64,000 nt of DNA from NCBI RefSeq assembly GCF_002737755.1, contig NZ_PEGH01000018.1, forward strand, positions 186,001-250,000, read 5' to 3'. Of the stretch, positions 54,789 to 62,892 are shown one piece after another; the first letter of the stretch is position 1, and the number at the start of each line of letters is the position of its first letter. This stretch comes from Caulobacter sp. BP25 (GTDB lineage: Bacteria; Pseudomonadota; Alphaproteobacteria; Caulobacterales; Caulobacteraceae). The position numbers and the translations under genes were made by a program. Below the pieces are notes generated by a model. That model was not told where the DNA came from. It did not search any database and saw nothing but the letters and a program-made list of their open reading frames with translations.

Positions 54789-56633
54789 ATGACGACCCGA
54801 CGTTCCATCCTGGTCGGCGCCTCTGCCCTGGCGTTCGCCGCCCTGGCGCGCGAGGCCAAGGCGGCGCCCATCCCCATGGTCGCGACACCCATGGCGCCGC
54901 CGGAATGGGCGTTGCTTCAGAGAGAGCTGCTCAAGGCCAACGAGGAGGCCTGCGCCGCCTTCTTCGATCGGTATTTCGACGACCGGGGCTATCTGCGGGC
55001 GGTGGCGCGCTGGGGCGCCAATGACGGGCCCGATGACGCCATCGAGAACGTCAATGACTGGCCGACCCTGCATGCGTTGGGGGCGGGTGACCAAGTCCTG
55101 GCCATGGCCAAGAAGGCCTTCGAAGGCAATGTCGCGCAGTATACGGAAGCCCGGACCAAGGAAGTGCCCTTCGCTCGGGAAGGCATGTACTTCCGCGAAT
55201 TCCCGGTCATGACCGACTGGCAGCACCTGTCGGAGGGGCTGTCCGTGTTCAATCTGCTGGGCCTTTCGGACCCTTATGACCCCCGTTATCGCGATCGGGT
55301 GAAGCGCTTTTCGGGCTTCTACACCGGCGTGGACCCATCAGTTCCGAACTACGATCCCAAACTGAAGATCATCCGCAGCATGATCACCGGTAGCAAGGGG
55401 CCGATGCTGCGACAGGCCACGCCGCTCGACTGGGCGGGCGATCGCTTCGATCCAACCCACTTCTTCATGGAGCACGGCGAGAGCACCTACGAGGAAACGC
55501 TGCGCCATTACGACGACTATGGCGACGTGGTTGGCGACTCACCGCTGAACCTGCAGGCTACCAGCCTGGTCATGAACGCCTTCATGCTGGACCAGGAGCC
55601 GAAGTACCGCGACTGGATCGTGTCCTATGTCGACGCCTGGATCGACCGGGCGCGCGCCAATAGCGATATCCTTCCCAGCAAGATCGGGCTCGACGGCAGG
55701 GTCGGCGGACCCAAGGGGCAATGGTGGAGCGGAACCTACGGTTGGGGCTTCAGCCCCGTGGCGCCGCACACGGGCAAGCGTGAGGACCGCAACCGCGTGC
55801 CGCGCGCCGTGGTCGGCTTCCTCAACGCCTATTTGCTGACCGGCGACGACAAGTACCTGGACGTCTGGCGTCGCCAGAACGACGTGATCAACGCCCAGAA
55901 GAAAATCGTCGACGGCAAGGTCATGACTCCACGGATGTACGGCCCGAAGGGCTGGTACAGCTATGCGCCCGGCGAGTACCGCCTGAACGGCCTCGAGATC
56001 TGGTACATGTCGCAGAAGGCTAGCGACCGTGCCCGCGCCGCCGATCATCCCTGGGTCTCGTATCTAGAAGGCAAGGACCCCGGCTATCCGGTCAAGGCGC
56101 TCCGCGCGGACCTCGAAAGGGTGCGGGCCAGAGCTCAAGCCCAGCGCGACGACAAGACGACCGCCGACACCCGCCTGGCCGACGCGACGCTGAACATCAA
56201 CCCCGCCAGCGTGACGGCCCTGATCCAGCTGATGGAGGGCGGCATCCACATCGCTCGGCCGCCCTGGTCGCCGAGCTCTCCGTCCCAGGGCGGAGCGCTC
56301 CGCTACGCGCGCTTGCGCTGGTTCGACCCAGAACGCCGCCGCGCGGGCATGCCGCCGGATGTCGCCGCGCTGGTCGAGACGCTGTCGGACGACGAGACGA
56401 TTGTGACGCTGGTCAATACCAACCAGGTCGCCTCCAGGACCGTGACCGCGCAGGGCGGGGCTTATGGCGAGCACCAGATCCTCAGCGCCGCGATTGGCGA
56501 CGACCTGCCCTCGGCCGTGAACGGCTCGGCCTATACGCTGCGGCTCGCGCCGGGCGCCGGCGCGCGACTGACCCTCCGAATGAAGCGCCACGCCAACCCG
56601 CCGACCTTGAGCTTCCCCTGGGATAGGCCTTAA
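54789..56633 (+). CDS. exported protein of unknown function in sugar-acid island
   Basis: A 614-residue protein with a twin-Arg-like signal (TTRRSILVGASALAFAALAREAKA). I recognise no family. The mature part is rich in Trp, Tyr, Asp and His. Repeating helical stretches such as RAVARWGANDGPDDAIENVNDWPTLHALG, FPVMTDWQHLSEGLSVFNLLGL, FMEHGESTYEETLRHY and QWWSGTYGWGFSPVAPHTGKRED suggest an alpha/alpha-toroid catalytic domain. A C-terminal beta region follows (TIVTLVNTNQVASRTVTAQGGAYGEH...LRLAPGAGARLTLRMKR). That two-part layout occurs in polysaccharide lyases and unsaturated-uronide hydrolases. It is co-transcribed with the MFS transporter. It could be a periplasmic lyase or hydrolase releasing uronic acids; this is inference. 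Confidence 0.8.
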   Translation: MTTRRSILVGASALAFAALAREAKAAPIPMVATPMAPPEWALLQRELLKANEEACAAFFDRYFDDRGYLRAVARWGANDGPDDAIENVNDWPTLHALGAGDQVLAMAKKAFEGNVAQYTEARTKEVPFAREGMYFREFPVMTDWQHLSEGLSVFNLLGLSDPYDPRYRDRVKRFSGFYTGVDPSVPNYDPKLKIIRSMITGSKGPMLRQATPLDWAGDRFDPTHFFMEHGESTYEETLRHYDDYGDVVGDSPLNLQATSLVMNAFMLDQEPKYRDWIVSYVDAWIDRARANSDILPSKIGLDGRVGGPKGQWWSGTYGWGFSPVAPHTGKREDRNRVPRAVVGFLNAYLLTGDDKYLDVWRRQNDVINAQKKIVDGKVMTPRMYGPKGWYSYAPGEYRLNGLEIWYMSQKASDRARAADHPWVSYLEGKDPGYPVKALRADLERVRARAQAQRDDKTTADTRLADATLNINPASVTALIQLMEGGIHIARPPWSPSSPSQGGALRYARLRWFDPERRRAGMPPDVAALVETLSDDETIVTLVNTNQVASRTVTAQGGAYGEHQILSAAIGDDLPSAVNGSAYTLRLAPGAGARLTLRMKRHANPPTLSFPWDRP

Positions 56634-58195
56634 GTCCCTTCTTTCAGAAAGGGCGCGACCGAAAACAGCTCGCGCTCTTCCCGACGCGGATCGTCGACCA
56701 TCGTCGAGGTCTCATTGATCACCAGAGTCGGCCGTTGGGGCAGGGTGTACTTCTCCCAGCTCGGGATCGCCGCGCAGTTCGGGTCGCCCGTGCGCGCGAA
56801 GCTGACGAAGGCCGCGCTCATCTGGTCGCGCACCCTCTGGGCCGCCGGCCCCGTACCTGTCATCGAGCCCTTGGCGGCCAGCGTGCCGAACACCAGGGCG
56901 ATGTCGTAGCTGTGATAGGCGCCCATCCTCGGGTCGGTCTGGGCGCCGAAGTCCAATTGATACATCCAGGCCGGCGCGCCGATCTGGGCTCGCCGCTCCG
57001 CCTGGATCAGATGCCCCGGCCAGGACCGCCCGGCCGTCGTCGCGGCGAAGAATACGTCCGAGGGGCTGTAGTCCGGATAGAGCTCGCGATAGCGGGCGAT
57101 GATGTGCTCTGGCGCGAGGTCGAGGACCAGTTCGTTCTCCATCCGGCTGGGCAACTCTTCCCAGGTGAGAGCGAAATTCCTCGGATCGCCCCCCAGGAAC
57201 GCCTTGGTCTCGTCGTGGGTGTTGCCGATGATCATCGGGATGTGGCCGCTTCCGCGCGGCGCGTCCGGATAGAAGGGGTGGCGCTTCAGCACACGGTGAT
57301 CCAGCACCGACCAGAAGATGATCCCGCCCTTGCGCTCCAGCGGATCGCGCATCTTTAGCGCCTCGACCAGCTGGCCGGCGGGAAGCGTTTTCAGCGCTTC
57401 GGTCTGATCGGGCTTGAGGCCCAGCTTTTCCATGAAGGCGCGGGCGCGGAGCGTGGCGTGGATCGGTCCCATGGCGGTGACGTGCTGGCCGCTCATGGTC
57501 GCGACCTTGTGGTAGAGGCCCGCCGCTTGAGGCATGGCCATCAGAGTCACCAGCTTGGCGCCGCCACCCGACTGCCCGAATGTCATGACATTGCCGGGAT
57601 CCCCGCCGAAGGCCGCGATGTTGTCACGCACCCATTGCAGGGCCAGGATCAGGTCGAGGTTCCCGACATTGCCGCTGTCGGCCAGGTTCTGCCCGCCCAG
57701 CCGCGCCAGATAGGCGTAGCCGAAGCAGTTCAGGCGGTGGTTCACCGTCACCACCACGACGTCATGGGTCCTGGCGAGCCACGTCCCGTCGTAAAGCGGG
57801 CTGGATCCCGAGCCGTTGGCGTGGGCCCCGCCATGAACATAGACCATCACCGGCCGCGCCCGGCCGTCCGCCAGGCCTGGTGTCCAGACGTTCAGGAACA
57901 GGCAGTCCTCGCTGGTCGGCTCATCGGCCTTCAGTTGCGGCGACGCCGGGCCGTAGGCGAGGGCGTCGACAACGCCCTTCCAGGGCTGGGCGGGCTGCGC
58001 CGGTTGAAAGCGCCGTGCGCTGGTGTCGGCTCCATAGCGCACGCCCTTGAAGACCTTGATCCCGTCGACATCCGCGCCGCGCACTCTGCCCGCCGTCGTG
58101 GTCGTGACGGGCGCCGCGCGACCGCTGGCGTTGACGCGAGGGGCGGCGGCCAAGGCCGCAGTTCCCGCCAGAACGGCGCGACGATCCATGCGCAC
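56630..58195 (-). CDS. exported carboxylesterase (type B)
   Basis: A 521-residue alpha/beta-hydrolase of the carboxylesterase/para-nitrobenzyl esterase family. A twin-Arg-like signal (MDRRAVLAGTAALAAAPRVNA) is followed by VMVYVHGGAHANGSGS (oxyanion hole) and the nucleophile elbow VMTFGQSGGGAKL (Ser209). A late AYHSYDIALVF supplies the His region. A GTG at 58195 has a GGGAGAG site at good spacing; ATG 58189 is an alternative. It overlaps the unknown gene's end by four bases, convergently. In this island it might remove acetyl, feruloyl or methyl esters from plant uronides, but the substrate is unproven. Confidence 0.9.
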   Translation of the reverse strand: MRMDRRAVLAGTAALAAAPRVNASGRAAPVTTTTAGRVRGADVDGIKVFKGVRYGADTSARRFQPAQPAQPWKGVVDALAYGPASPQLKADEPTSEDCLFLNVWTPGLADGRARPVMVYVHGGAHANGSGSSPLYDGTWLARTHDVVVVTVNHRLNCFGYAYLARLGGQNLADSGNVGNLDLILALQWVRDNIAAFGGDPGNVMTFGQSGGGAKLVTLMAMPQAAGLYHKVATMSGQHVTAMGPIHATLRARAFMEKLGLKPDQTEALKTLPAGQLVEALKMRDPLERKGGIIFWSVLDHRVLKRHPFYPDAPRGSGHIPMIIGNTHDETKAFLGGDPRNFALTWEELPSRMENELVLDLAPEHIIARYRELYPDYSPSDVFFAATTAGRSWPGHLIQAERRAQIGAPAWMYQLDFGAQTDPRMGAYHSYDIALVFGTLAAKGSMTGTGPAAQRVRDQMSAAFVSFARTGDPNCAAIPSWEKYTLPQRPTLVINETSTMVDDPRREERELFSVAPFLKEGT

Positions 58196-58253
58196 GAAGT
58201 CTCTCCCGGTTTTCTCGTTGGGCGTCTTGCCCCGCGCGGAGAGACGGCGCGCC

Positions 58254-59162
58254 TCAGCGCGGGGCCTGTTCCGTCGGCGAGGACTCGGCCAGGCAAAGGT
58301 CTATGAAGGTCTGCAGGATCGGGCTCTCGTTGTCCTTGCGCCAGGCCATGTAGAGCTCGACCGGCCGATCAGGCGTGGTCTCTATCGGACGAAACTGCAC
58401 GTCGTCGAAGTGCAGGCTCATGGCCGCCTCCGGCACGATCGCAGCGCCCAGGCCGGCATGGACAAGCGCCAACATCGAATGGATCTGCGTGACATGCTGG
58501 ACGTAGTTCGGGGTTACGCCATGGGCGTCGAATAGGGTTGTCAGCATGTTGTAGAAGTAACCCGCGCCCTCGGGCGAATACATGATCAGGGGCTGGGCGT
58601 CGAAGTCCGCCAGAGTCAGCGAGGCCTTGGCCAGGCGGGTGTCTCCGGTCGGCAGGGCGGCGACCAGCGACTCCGACAGGACGCGGGCCGTGGCGAATTC
58701 CACCCGCTCCATGGGAGGGCGGACCAAGCCGATGTCTATGCGACCGGTCAGCAGAGCTTCGACCTGCTCGCGGGTGACCATCTCGCGCAGGGTGAGATCG
58801 GCGTTCGGCAGGCGCGCCTTGGACAGGATCACCAGTTGCGGCAGGAAGTTATAGCCTGAGGCGGCCGTGAAGCCGATGGCGATCTGCCCGGCCTCGCCGC
58901 TGGCGATCCGGCGCGTGGCCAGCGCCGCGCTTTCGGCGAGACGCAGTATGCGGCGCGCCTCCAGCAGGAAAGCGCGGCCGGCCGGTGTCAGGCGAACCGA
59001 ACGGCTCGTCCGATCCAGCAGGGTCACGCCCAGAATCCGCTCCAGCAGCTGGACCTGCCGGCTCAGCGGCGGCTGGGTCATGTTCAGCCGCTGGGCGGCT
59101 CGGCCGAAGTGCAGTTCCTCGGCCGTGGCTACGAAGCAACGCAGCTGGCTCAGCTCGAACAT
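58254..59162 (-). CDS. LysR family transcriptional regulator
   Basis: A 302-residue regulator: an N-terminal HTH (FELSQLRCFVATAEELHFGRAAQRLNMTQPPLSRQVQLLERILGVTLLDRT) and a periplasmic-binding-protein-like effector domain. ATG 59162 matches the normal LysR start. The frame continues upstream to an ATG at 59264 that overlaps the kdgD stop (ATGA), so a 34-residue N-terminal extension by coupling is possible. It is transcribed with kdgD and probably controls it or the MFS/TBDR pair. The effector could be a sugar acid. Confidence 0.9.
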   Translation of the reverse strand: MFELSQLRCFVATAEELHFGRAAQRLNMTQPPLSRQVQLLERILGVTLLDRTSRSVRLTPAGRAFLLEARRILRLAESAALATRRIASGEAGQIAIGFTAASGYNFLPQLVILSKARLPNADLTLREMVTREQVEALLTGRIDIGLVRPPMERVEFATARVLSESLVAALPTGDTRLAKASLTLADFDAQPLIMYSPEGAGYFYNMLTTLFDAHGVTPNYVQHVTQIHSMLALVHAGLGAAIVPEAAMSLHFDDVQFRPIETTPDRPVELYMAWRKDNESPILQTFIDLCLAESSPTEQAPR

Positions 59163-59260
59163 CGGAAAACGCCCGTCCACGACCCCTTGAAGGCGTGAAG
59201 CTAGACGCTCGTTTGGTCCGATCGCCAGCGTCTTCTTGCCAGGGAGGGTCGCGAAGGTGT

Positions 59261-60184
59261 TCATGCCGTCCGCTGGACGCGGGCGATCAGGCCCCGCAGC
59301 TCTTCGAACTCCGTGAGGGTCAGGTCCGTCAGCGGCGGACGGACCGGGCCGGCGTCCCGGCCGATCGCCTTCATGCCCGCCTTGACGATCGAGACCGCAT
59401 AACCCTTTCCACGGTTACGCAGAGCGATGTACGGCAGCACGAAGTCGCGCAGTCCGGCCATCACGGTGTCGCGATCTCGCGCCCGCACGGCCTTGTAGAA
59501 TGTCAGGGCCCACTCGGGCAGGAAGTTGAAGATCGCCGAGGAATAGGTCGTCACGCCCATCTCCAGATAGGGCAGGGCGAAGGTCTCCGCTGTCGGCAGG
59601 CCGCCGATATAGGTCAGGCGGTCGCCCATCCGGGCATAGACCCGCATCATCAGCTCCAGATCGCCAACGCCGTCCTTGAAGCCGACGAGATTGGGGTTGC
59701 GATCACAGAGCTTCTCGAGCGTGTCCTCGTTGAGGATCGCATTGTCGCGGTTGTAGACGATGACGCCGAGCTTGGTGGACCGGCACACCGCCTCGATATG
59801 GCCCGCGAGGCCTTCCTGGGTGGCGTTGGTCAGGTATGGTGGCAGCAGCAGCACGCCGTCGGCGCCGGCGGCCTCTGCGTCGCGCGCCAGGTCCGTGGCG
59901 ATGGCCGTACCATAGCCCACGCCGGCGATGACGGGGATCTTGCCGTTGGTCTCGGCGACTGCGGCGCGCACGACTTGGCCGACTTCCTCCGGGCGCAGCG
60001 AAAAGAATTCGCCAGTGCCGCCGGCGGCGAACAGACCCGCCAGATCGCGCTGAAGCATCCAGCCGCAGTGCTCGCGATACGGGGCTTCCTGGAACTGGTG
60101 GTTCGCATCGAAATGGGTGACGGGAAACGACAGCAGGCCGCCGCCGAGTTGGCGGGCCATTTCCATCGGCGACATGCGGCTCAT
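59261..60184 (-). CDS. kdgD: 5-dehydro-4-deoxyglucarate dehydratase
   Basis: A 307-residue member of the DHDPS/NAL aldolase superfamily. It dehydrates and decarboxylates 5-dehydro-4-deoxy-D-glucarate to 2-oxoglutarate semialdehyde in glucarate, galactarate and oxidative uronate catabolism. The Schiff-base Lys170 sits in [11 protein letters not shown] and Tyr144 in [10 protein letters not shown]. The [19 protein letters not shown] segment is typical of KdgD rather than of DapA. ATG 60184 follows GGAGAGGA. The next enzyme, 2-oxoglutarate semialdehyde dehydrogenase, is not in the window. An inverted repeat lies about 100 bp upstream. Confidence 0.92.
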   Translation of the reverse strand: MSRMSPMEMARQLGGGLLSFPVTHFDANHQFQEAPYREHCGWMLQRDLAGLFAAGGTGEFFSLRPEEVGQVVRAAVAETNGKIPVIAGVGYGTAIATDLARDAEAAGADGVLLLPPYLTNATQEGLAGHIEAVCRSTKLGVIVYNRDNAILNEDTLEKLCDRNPNLVGFKDGVGDLELMMRVYARMGDRLTYIGGLPTAETFALPYLEMGVTTYSSAIFNFLPEWALTFYKAVRARDRDTVMAGLRDFVLPYIALRNRGKGYAVSIVKAGMKAIGRDAGPVRPPLTDLTLTEFEELRGLIARVQRTA

Positions 60185-60275
60185 CAAAGTCCTCTCCGAG
60201 CGGCGGCCGTCGTCTCGGGCTATCCCGGGAGGCCGCTTTTGATCGCCACGCTAGAGAGGCCCCGACCCGGGGTCT

Positions 60276-60313
60276 AAGCCAAAGGCGCTATCGACCGATG
60301 CGAGAATTGGCTT
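60276..60313. promoter_or_regulatory. inverted repeat upstream of kdgD
   Basis: AAGCCAA (60276-60282) and TTGGCTT (60307-60313) form a perfect 7-bp inverted repeat with centres 31 bp apart, about three helical turns. It lies 92-129 bp upstream of the kdgD ATG. It is a candidate LysR or GntR operator. Confidence 0.45.
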
Positions 60314-60381
60314 GATCCAGGCGCGCCCTGCGCCGCGGCCAATCACCGTCGAAGCCGGACGCCATAACGCGCCCTCCTTCG

Positions 60382-61278
60382 TCAAAGCGACCGGCGGAGC
60401 GCGGCGATCAGCCAAGCGACGCCGGCATCGGCCTCGCGGGAGGGATGCAGCTGGACCATCTGGCGCATCGGCGGGAACTCGAAGGGGAGTGGCGCGATCG
60501 CCAGGGGCAGGGACTGCACGCAGAGCTTGGCGAGCCGCTCGTGCATGAGCGCCAGTCGATGGGTGCCGACCAGGAGCCAGGGGACCATGGCGAACGCATG
60601 GGCGACCACCTCAACATTCCGCGCACGGCGCAGCTTGTTGAGGTGACGTTCCGCGAAGGCGACACGGCGCTCCCTGCCGATCGCCACCGCGACGTGGCCG
60701 GCGGCGAAATAAGCGTCTTCGTCCAAGCCCGTCTGGAACACGGGGTTTTCCGCCCAACCGACCACCACGTGGCGCTCCTCAAAGAGAAGCTCCGAGGGAT
60801 AGTCGGGGGACAAGAATTCCTCGGGGTTGATGATGAGGTCCAGTTCGCCGGCGTCCAGCGCTTGCAAGACCGCCTCGGACGGCGGGAAGGTGTTGATCTT
60901 GACCCCCGGCGCCTCCTCATGGATTTCGCGCAGCAGCGGCGCGATCGCGACCATACAGAGATAGTCAGACACGCCGATCCGGAACATCCGTTCGGATTTG
61001 GCGGGATCGAATTCGGCCGTGGCGGAAACGAGGGCCTCGATCTCGGTCATGGCGCGATCGACCATCGGCCCTAGGCTCTGAGCGAAGGCGGTCGGGGCCA
61101 TCCGGCGCCCATAGCTGACAAGCAGCGGGTCGTTGAAGTAGTCGCGCAGCCGCCCCAGACCCGCGCTCACCGCCGGCTGGCTCAGGTTCAGCCTACGCCC
61201 GGTTTCGGAGACGCTGCGGGTGGCCAGCAACGAGCTGAGCAGCACCAGAAGGTTCAAGTCGAGATTCTTGAATCGCAT
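60382..61278 (-). CDS. LysR family transcriptional regulator (NodD/NahR-like)
   Basis: A 298-residue regulator beginning MRFKNLDLNLLVLLSSLLATRSVSETGRRLNLSQPAVSAGLGRLRDYFNDPLLVSYGR. The DLNLL start and NDPLLV are typical of the NodD/NahR/LinR branch that answers aromatic compounds. It lies 76 bp downstream of the FAH gene on the same strand and may regulate the hydrolase-cupin-FAH operon. The effector domain (FRIGVSDYLCMVAIAPLLREIHEEAPGVKI) is of normal length. Confidence 0.92.
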   Translation of the reverse strand: MRFKNLDLNLLVLLSSLLATRSVSETGRRLNLSQPAVSAGLGRLRDYFNDPLLVSYGRRMAPTAFAQSLGPMVDRAMTEIEALVSATAEFDPAKSERMFRIGVSDYLCMVAIAPLLREIHEEAPGVKINTFPPSEAVLQALDAGELDLIINPEEFLSPDYPSELLFEERHVVVGWAENPVFQTGLDEDAYFAAGHVAVAIGRERRVAFAERHLNKLRRARNVEVVAHAFAMVPWLLVGTHRLALMHERLAKLCVQSLPLAIAPLPFEFPPMRQMVQLHPSREADAGVAWLIAALRRSL

Positions 61279-61354
61279 GAACCGCTCCCCGCCTACGGCT
61301 TAGTGCTTGCCTATCAGCTTCGAGACGGGGAGCGGCGTCAAATCGTCTGTGTCT

Positions 61355-62341
61355 TTATCTGACGCCGGCGACCCGAACGACGTGCTGGTCTATCGCGCCG
61401 AAAGGGGTGGAGCCGTCGGGCGCCTGCGCCTCCATGCGAACGCGATCGCCAAACGCCATGAAGCCGGTTTGCGGCGCGCCAAATCGCACGATCTCCGATC
61501 CGCGCCGTTCGGCGATGCAGCTTGATCCCACCTCAAGATAGTTGGCGTTAGACACGGTTCCCGAGCCAATGACCGTCCCCGCGCAGAGGTCGCGGGTCGA
61601 GGCGGCGTGGGCGATCAGGTCCTGGAAACCGAACTCCATCTCCCCGGCGTGCGCGGCGCCGAACAGCTGGCCGTTCCAGTCCACCTTGAGCGTCAGGCCT
61701 ATCCTCCCGTTCGACCAGGCCGGCCCCAGCTCGTCCGGCGTGACGACGACGGGCGCCATCGAGCAGGCGGGCTTGGCGCGGATCCAGCCGAAACCGGTTT
61801 TCATTTCGACAGGCGCGATCACCCGCAGCGACCAGTCGTTGACCTGGGCCAGCAGCTTGACGTGGCTCAACGCCTCTTCCGGTGAAACGCCCATCGGCAC
61901 GTCGTCGGTGATGACCGCGAACTCGCCCTCGAAATCTATGCCGTCCGCCTCGCTGAGGAACGGAACCTCCTCGCCCGGACCCAAGAACCGATGGGACAGC
62001 CCCTGATACATCAAGGGGCGGTCGGACTCCGGATGGGGCAGGTTGAACGCCTTGGACATCAGCGCGCCGTGGCTGGGGAAGGCCGAGGCGTCGAGCCACT
62101 GATAGGATCGCGGCAGGGGCGCGCCCGCCTCGCTGGGGACGAAGGCGAAGGCCCCCACCGCGTGTCCCGTGTTCAGGTCCTCGTAGAGGGTCTGCAAGGG
62201 GGGCAACGCGGCCTCCCAATGCTCCAGCGCGGCTTGCAGCGTGGGAAGCGACGCGTCGGCGGGCGCGGCCCAGCGCAAGTCGCGCGAGACGACAACGAGC
62301 TGGCCGTCCCGCGTTCCGTTGTCGAGCGTCGCCAGCTTCAT
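61355..62341 (-). CDS. fumarylacetoacetate hydrolase (FAH) family protein
   Basis: A 328-residue metal-dependent hydrolase that cleaves C-C bonds in fumarylacetoacetate-like or acylpyruvate substrates. The metal site is visible in GIDFEGEFAVITDDV, and the conserved TVIGSGTVSNANYLEVG near the C-terminus matches SGT-type FAH motifs. The N-terminal domain (MKLATLDNGTRDGQLVVV) matches the two-domain homologues used in homogentisate-like pathways. The start overlaps the cupin stop (ATGA). It probably performs the last hydrolysis of an aromatic ring-cleavage product, but the pathway is not defined. Confidence 0.9.
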   Translation of the reverse strand: MKLATLDNGTRDGQLVVVSRDLRWAAPADASLPTLQAALEHWEAALPPLQTLYEDLNTGHAVGAFAFVPSEAGAPLPRSYQWLDASAFPSHGALMSKAFNLPHPESDRPLMYQGLSHRFLGPGEEVPFLSEADGIDFEGEFAVITDDVPMGVSPEEALSHVKLLAQVNDWSLRVIAPVEMKTGFGWIRAKPACSMAPVVVTPDELGPAWSNGRIGLTLKVDWNGQLFGAAHAGEMEFGFQDLIAHAASTRDLCAGTVIGSGTVSNANYLEVGSSCIAERRGSEIVRFGAPQTGFMAFGDRVRMEAQAPDGSTPFGAIDQHVVRVAGVR

Positions 62342-62892
62342 GCCGCGTCGAGCCCGTCTTCGTAGACGCCGTCGATCAGGATGAAGGCGATCCGGCAGGG
62401 CTTGTCGCTTCGGTTGGCCCAGCCGTGGTTGGTGCCGCGCTGTACGACGATGTCGCCCGCGCGCACTGTGGTCTCGCCCACGTCCATGATCAGCACCAGC
62501 TCGCCCTCGAGGACGATCCCGTAGTCGATGGTTTCGGTGCGGTGGAAGCTGGCGTGGCGATCGCTGGCCGCGCCCTTGAAGTTGTCGCTGGCGGCGATGT
62601 TGTCAAAGACCGTGTCCAGCTTGTCGTCAGGCTTGTCCGGCGGGATGTCCAGGACGCGGATACGCGCGCCGCCTTTCGGCGGAGACAGCACCAGGCGCTC
62701 TTCGGGCGGCTGTCCGCTGGCGCGGTCGATGCGGGCGGGGGTCTCCTGGGTGTTCCAAATCTCGTGGAACACCAGACCCTCCTGGCCAAGCTTGTCGTAG
62801 ATGCGATCGGTCGAGCCGTCAGACTGGATGATGGCCAGACCTTCGGCGTTATGGCCGGTGACGACGCGGCGGACGGGGCGGACGGCGCTCAT
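62338..62892 (-). CDS. cupin domain protein
   Basis: A 184-residue cupin. The core is RHASFHRTETIDYGIVLEGELVLIMDVGETTVRAGDIVVQRGTNHGWANRSDKPCRIAFILID, containing a G-x-L-x-L-x-x-D-x-x-E cupin motif and the GTNHGW turn. Metal-ligand candidates are the two His in ASFHRTE and NHGW. Similar small cupins accompany aromatic and hydroxy-acid catabolic genes as isomerases, dioxygenases or stabilising proteins. The start at 62892 overlaps the hydrolase stop, and the stop overlaps FAH (both ATGA), so the three genes are translationally coupled. Confidence 0.88.
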   Translation of the reverse strand: MSAVRPVRRVVTGHNAEGLAIIQSDGSTDRIYDKLGQEGLVFHEIWNTQETPARIDRASGQPPEERLVLSPPKGGARIRVLDIPPDKPDDKLDTVFDNIAASDNFKGAASDRHASFHRTETIDYGIVLEGELVLIMDVGETTVRAGDIVVQRGTNHGWANRSDKPCRIAFILIDGVYEDGLDAA

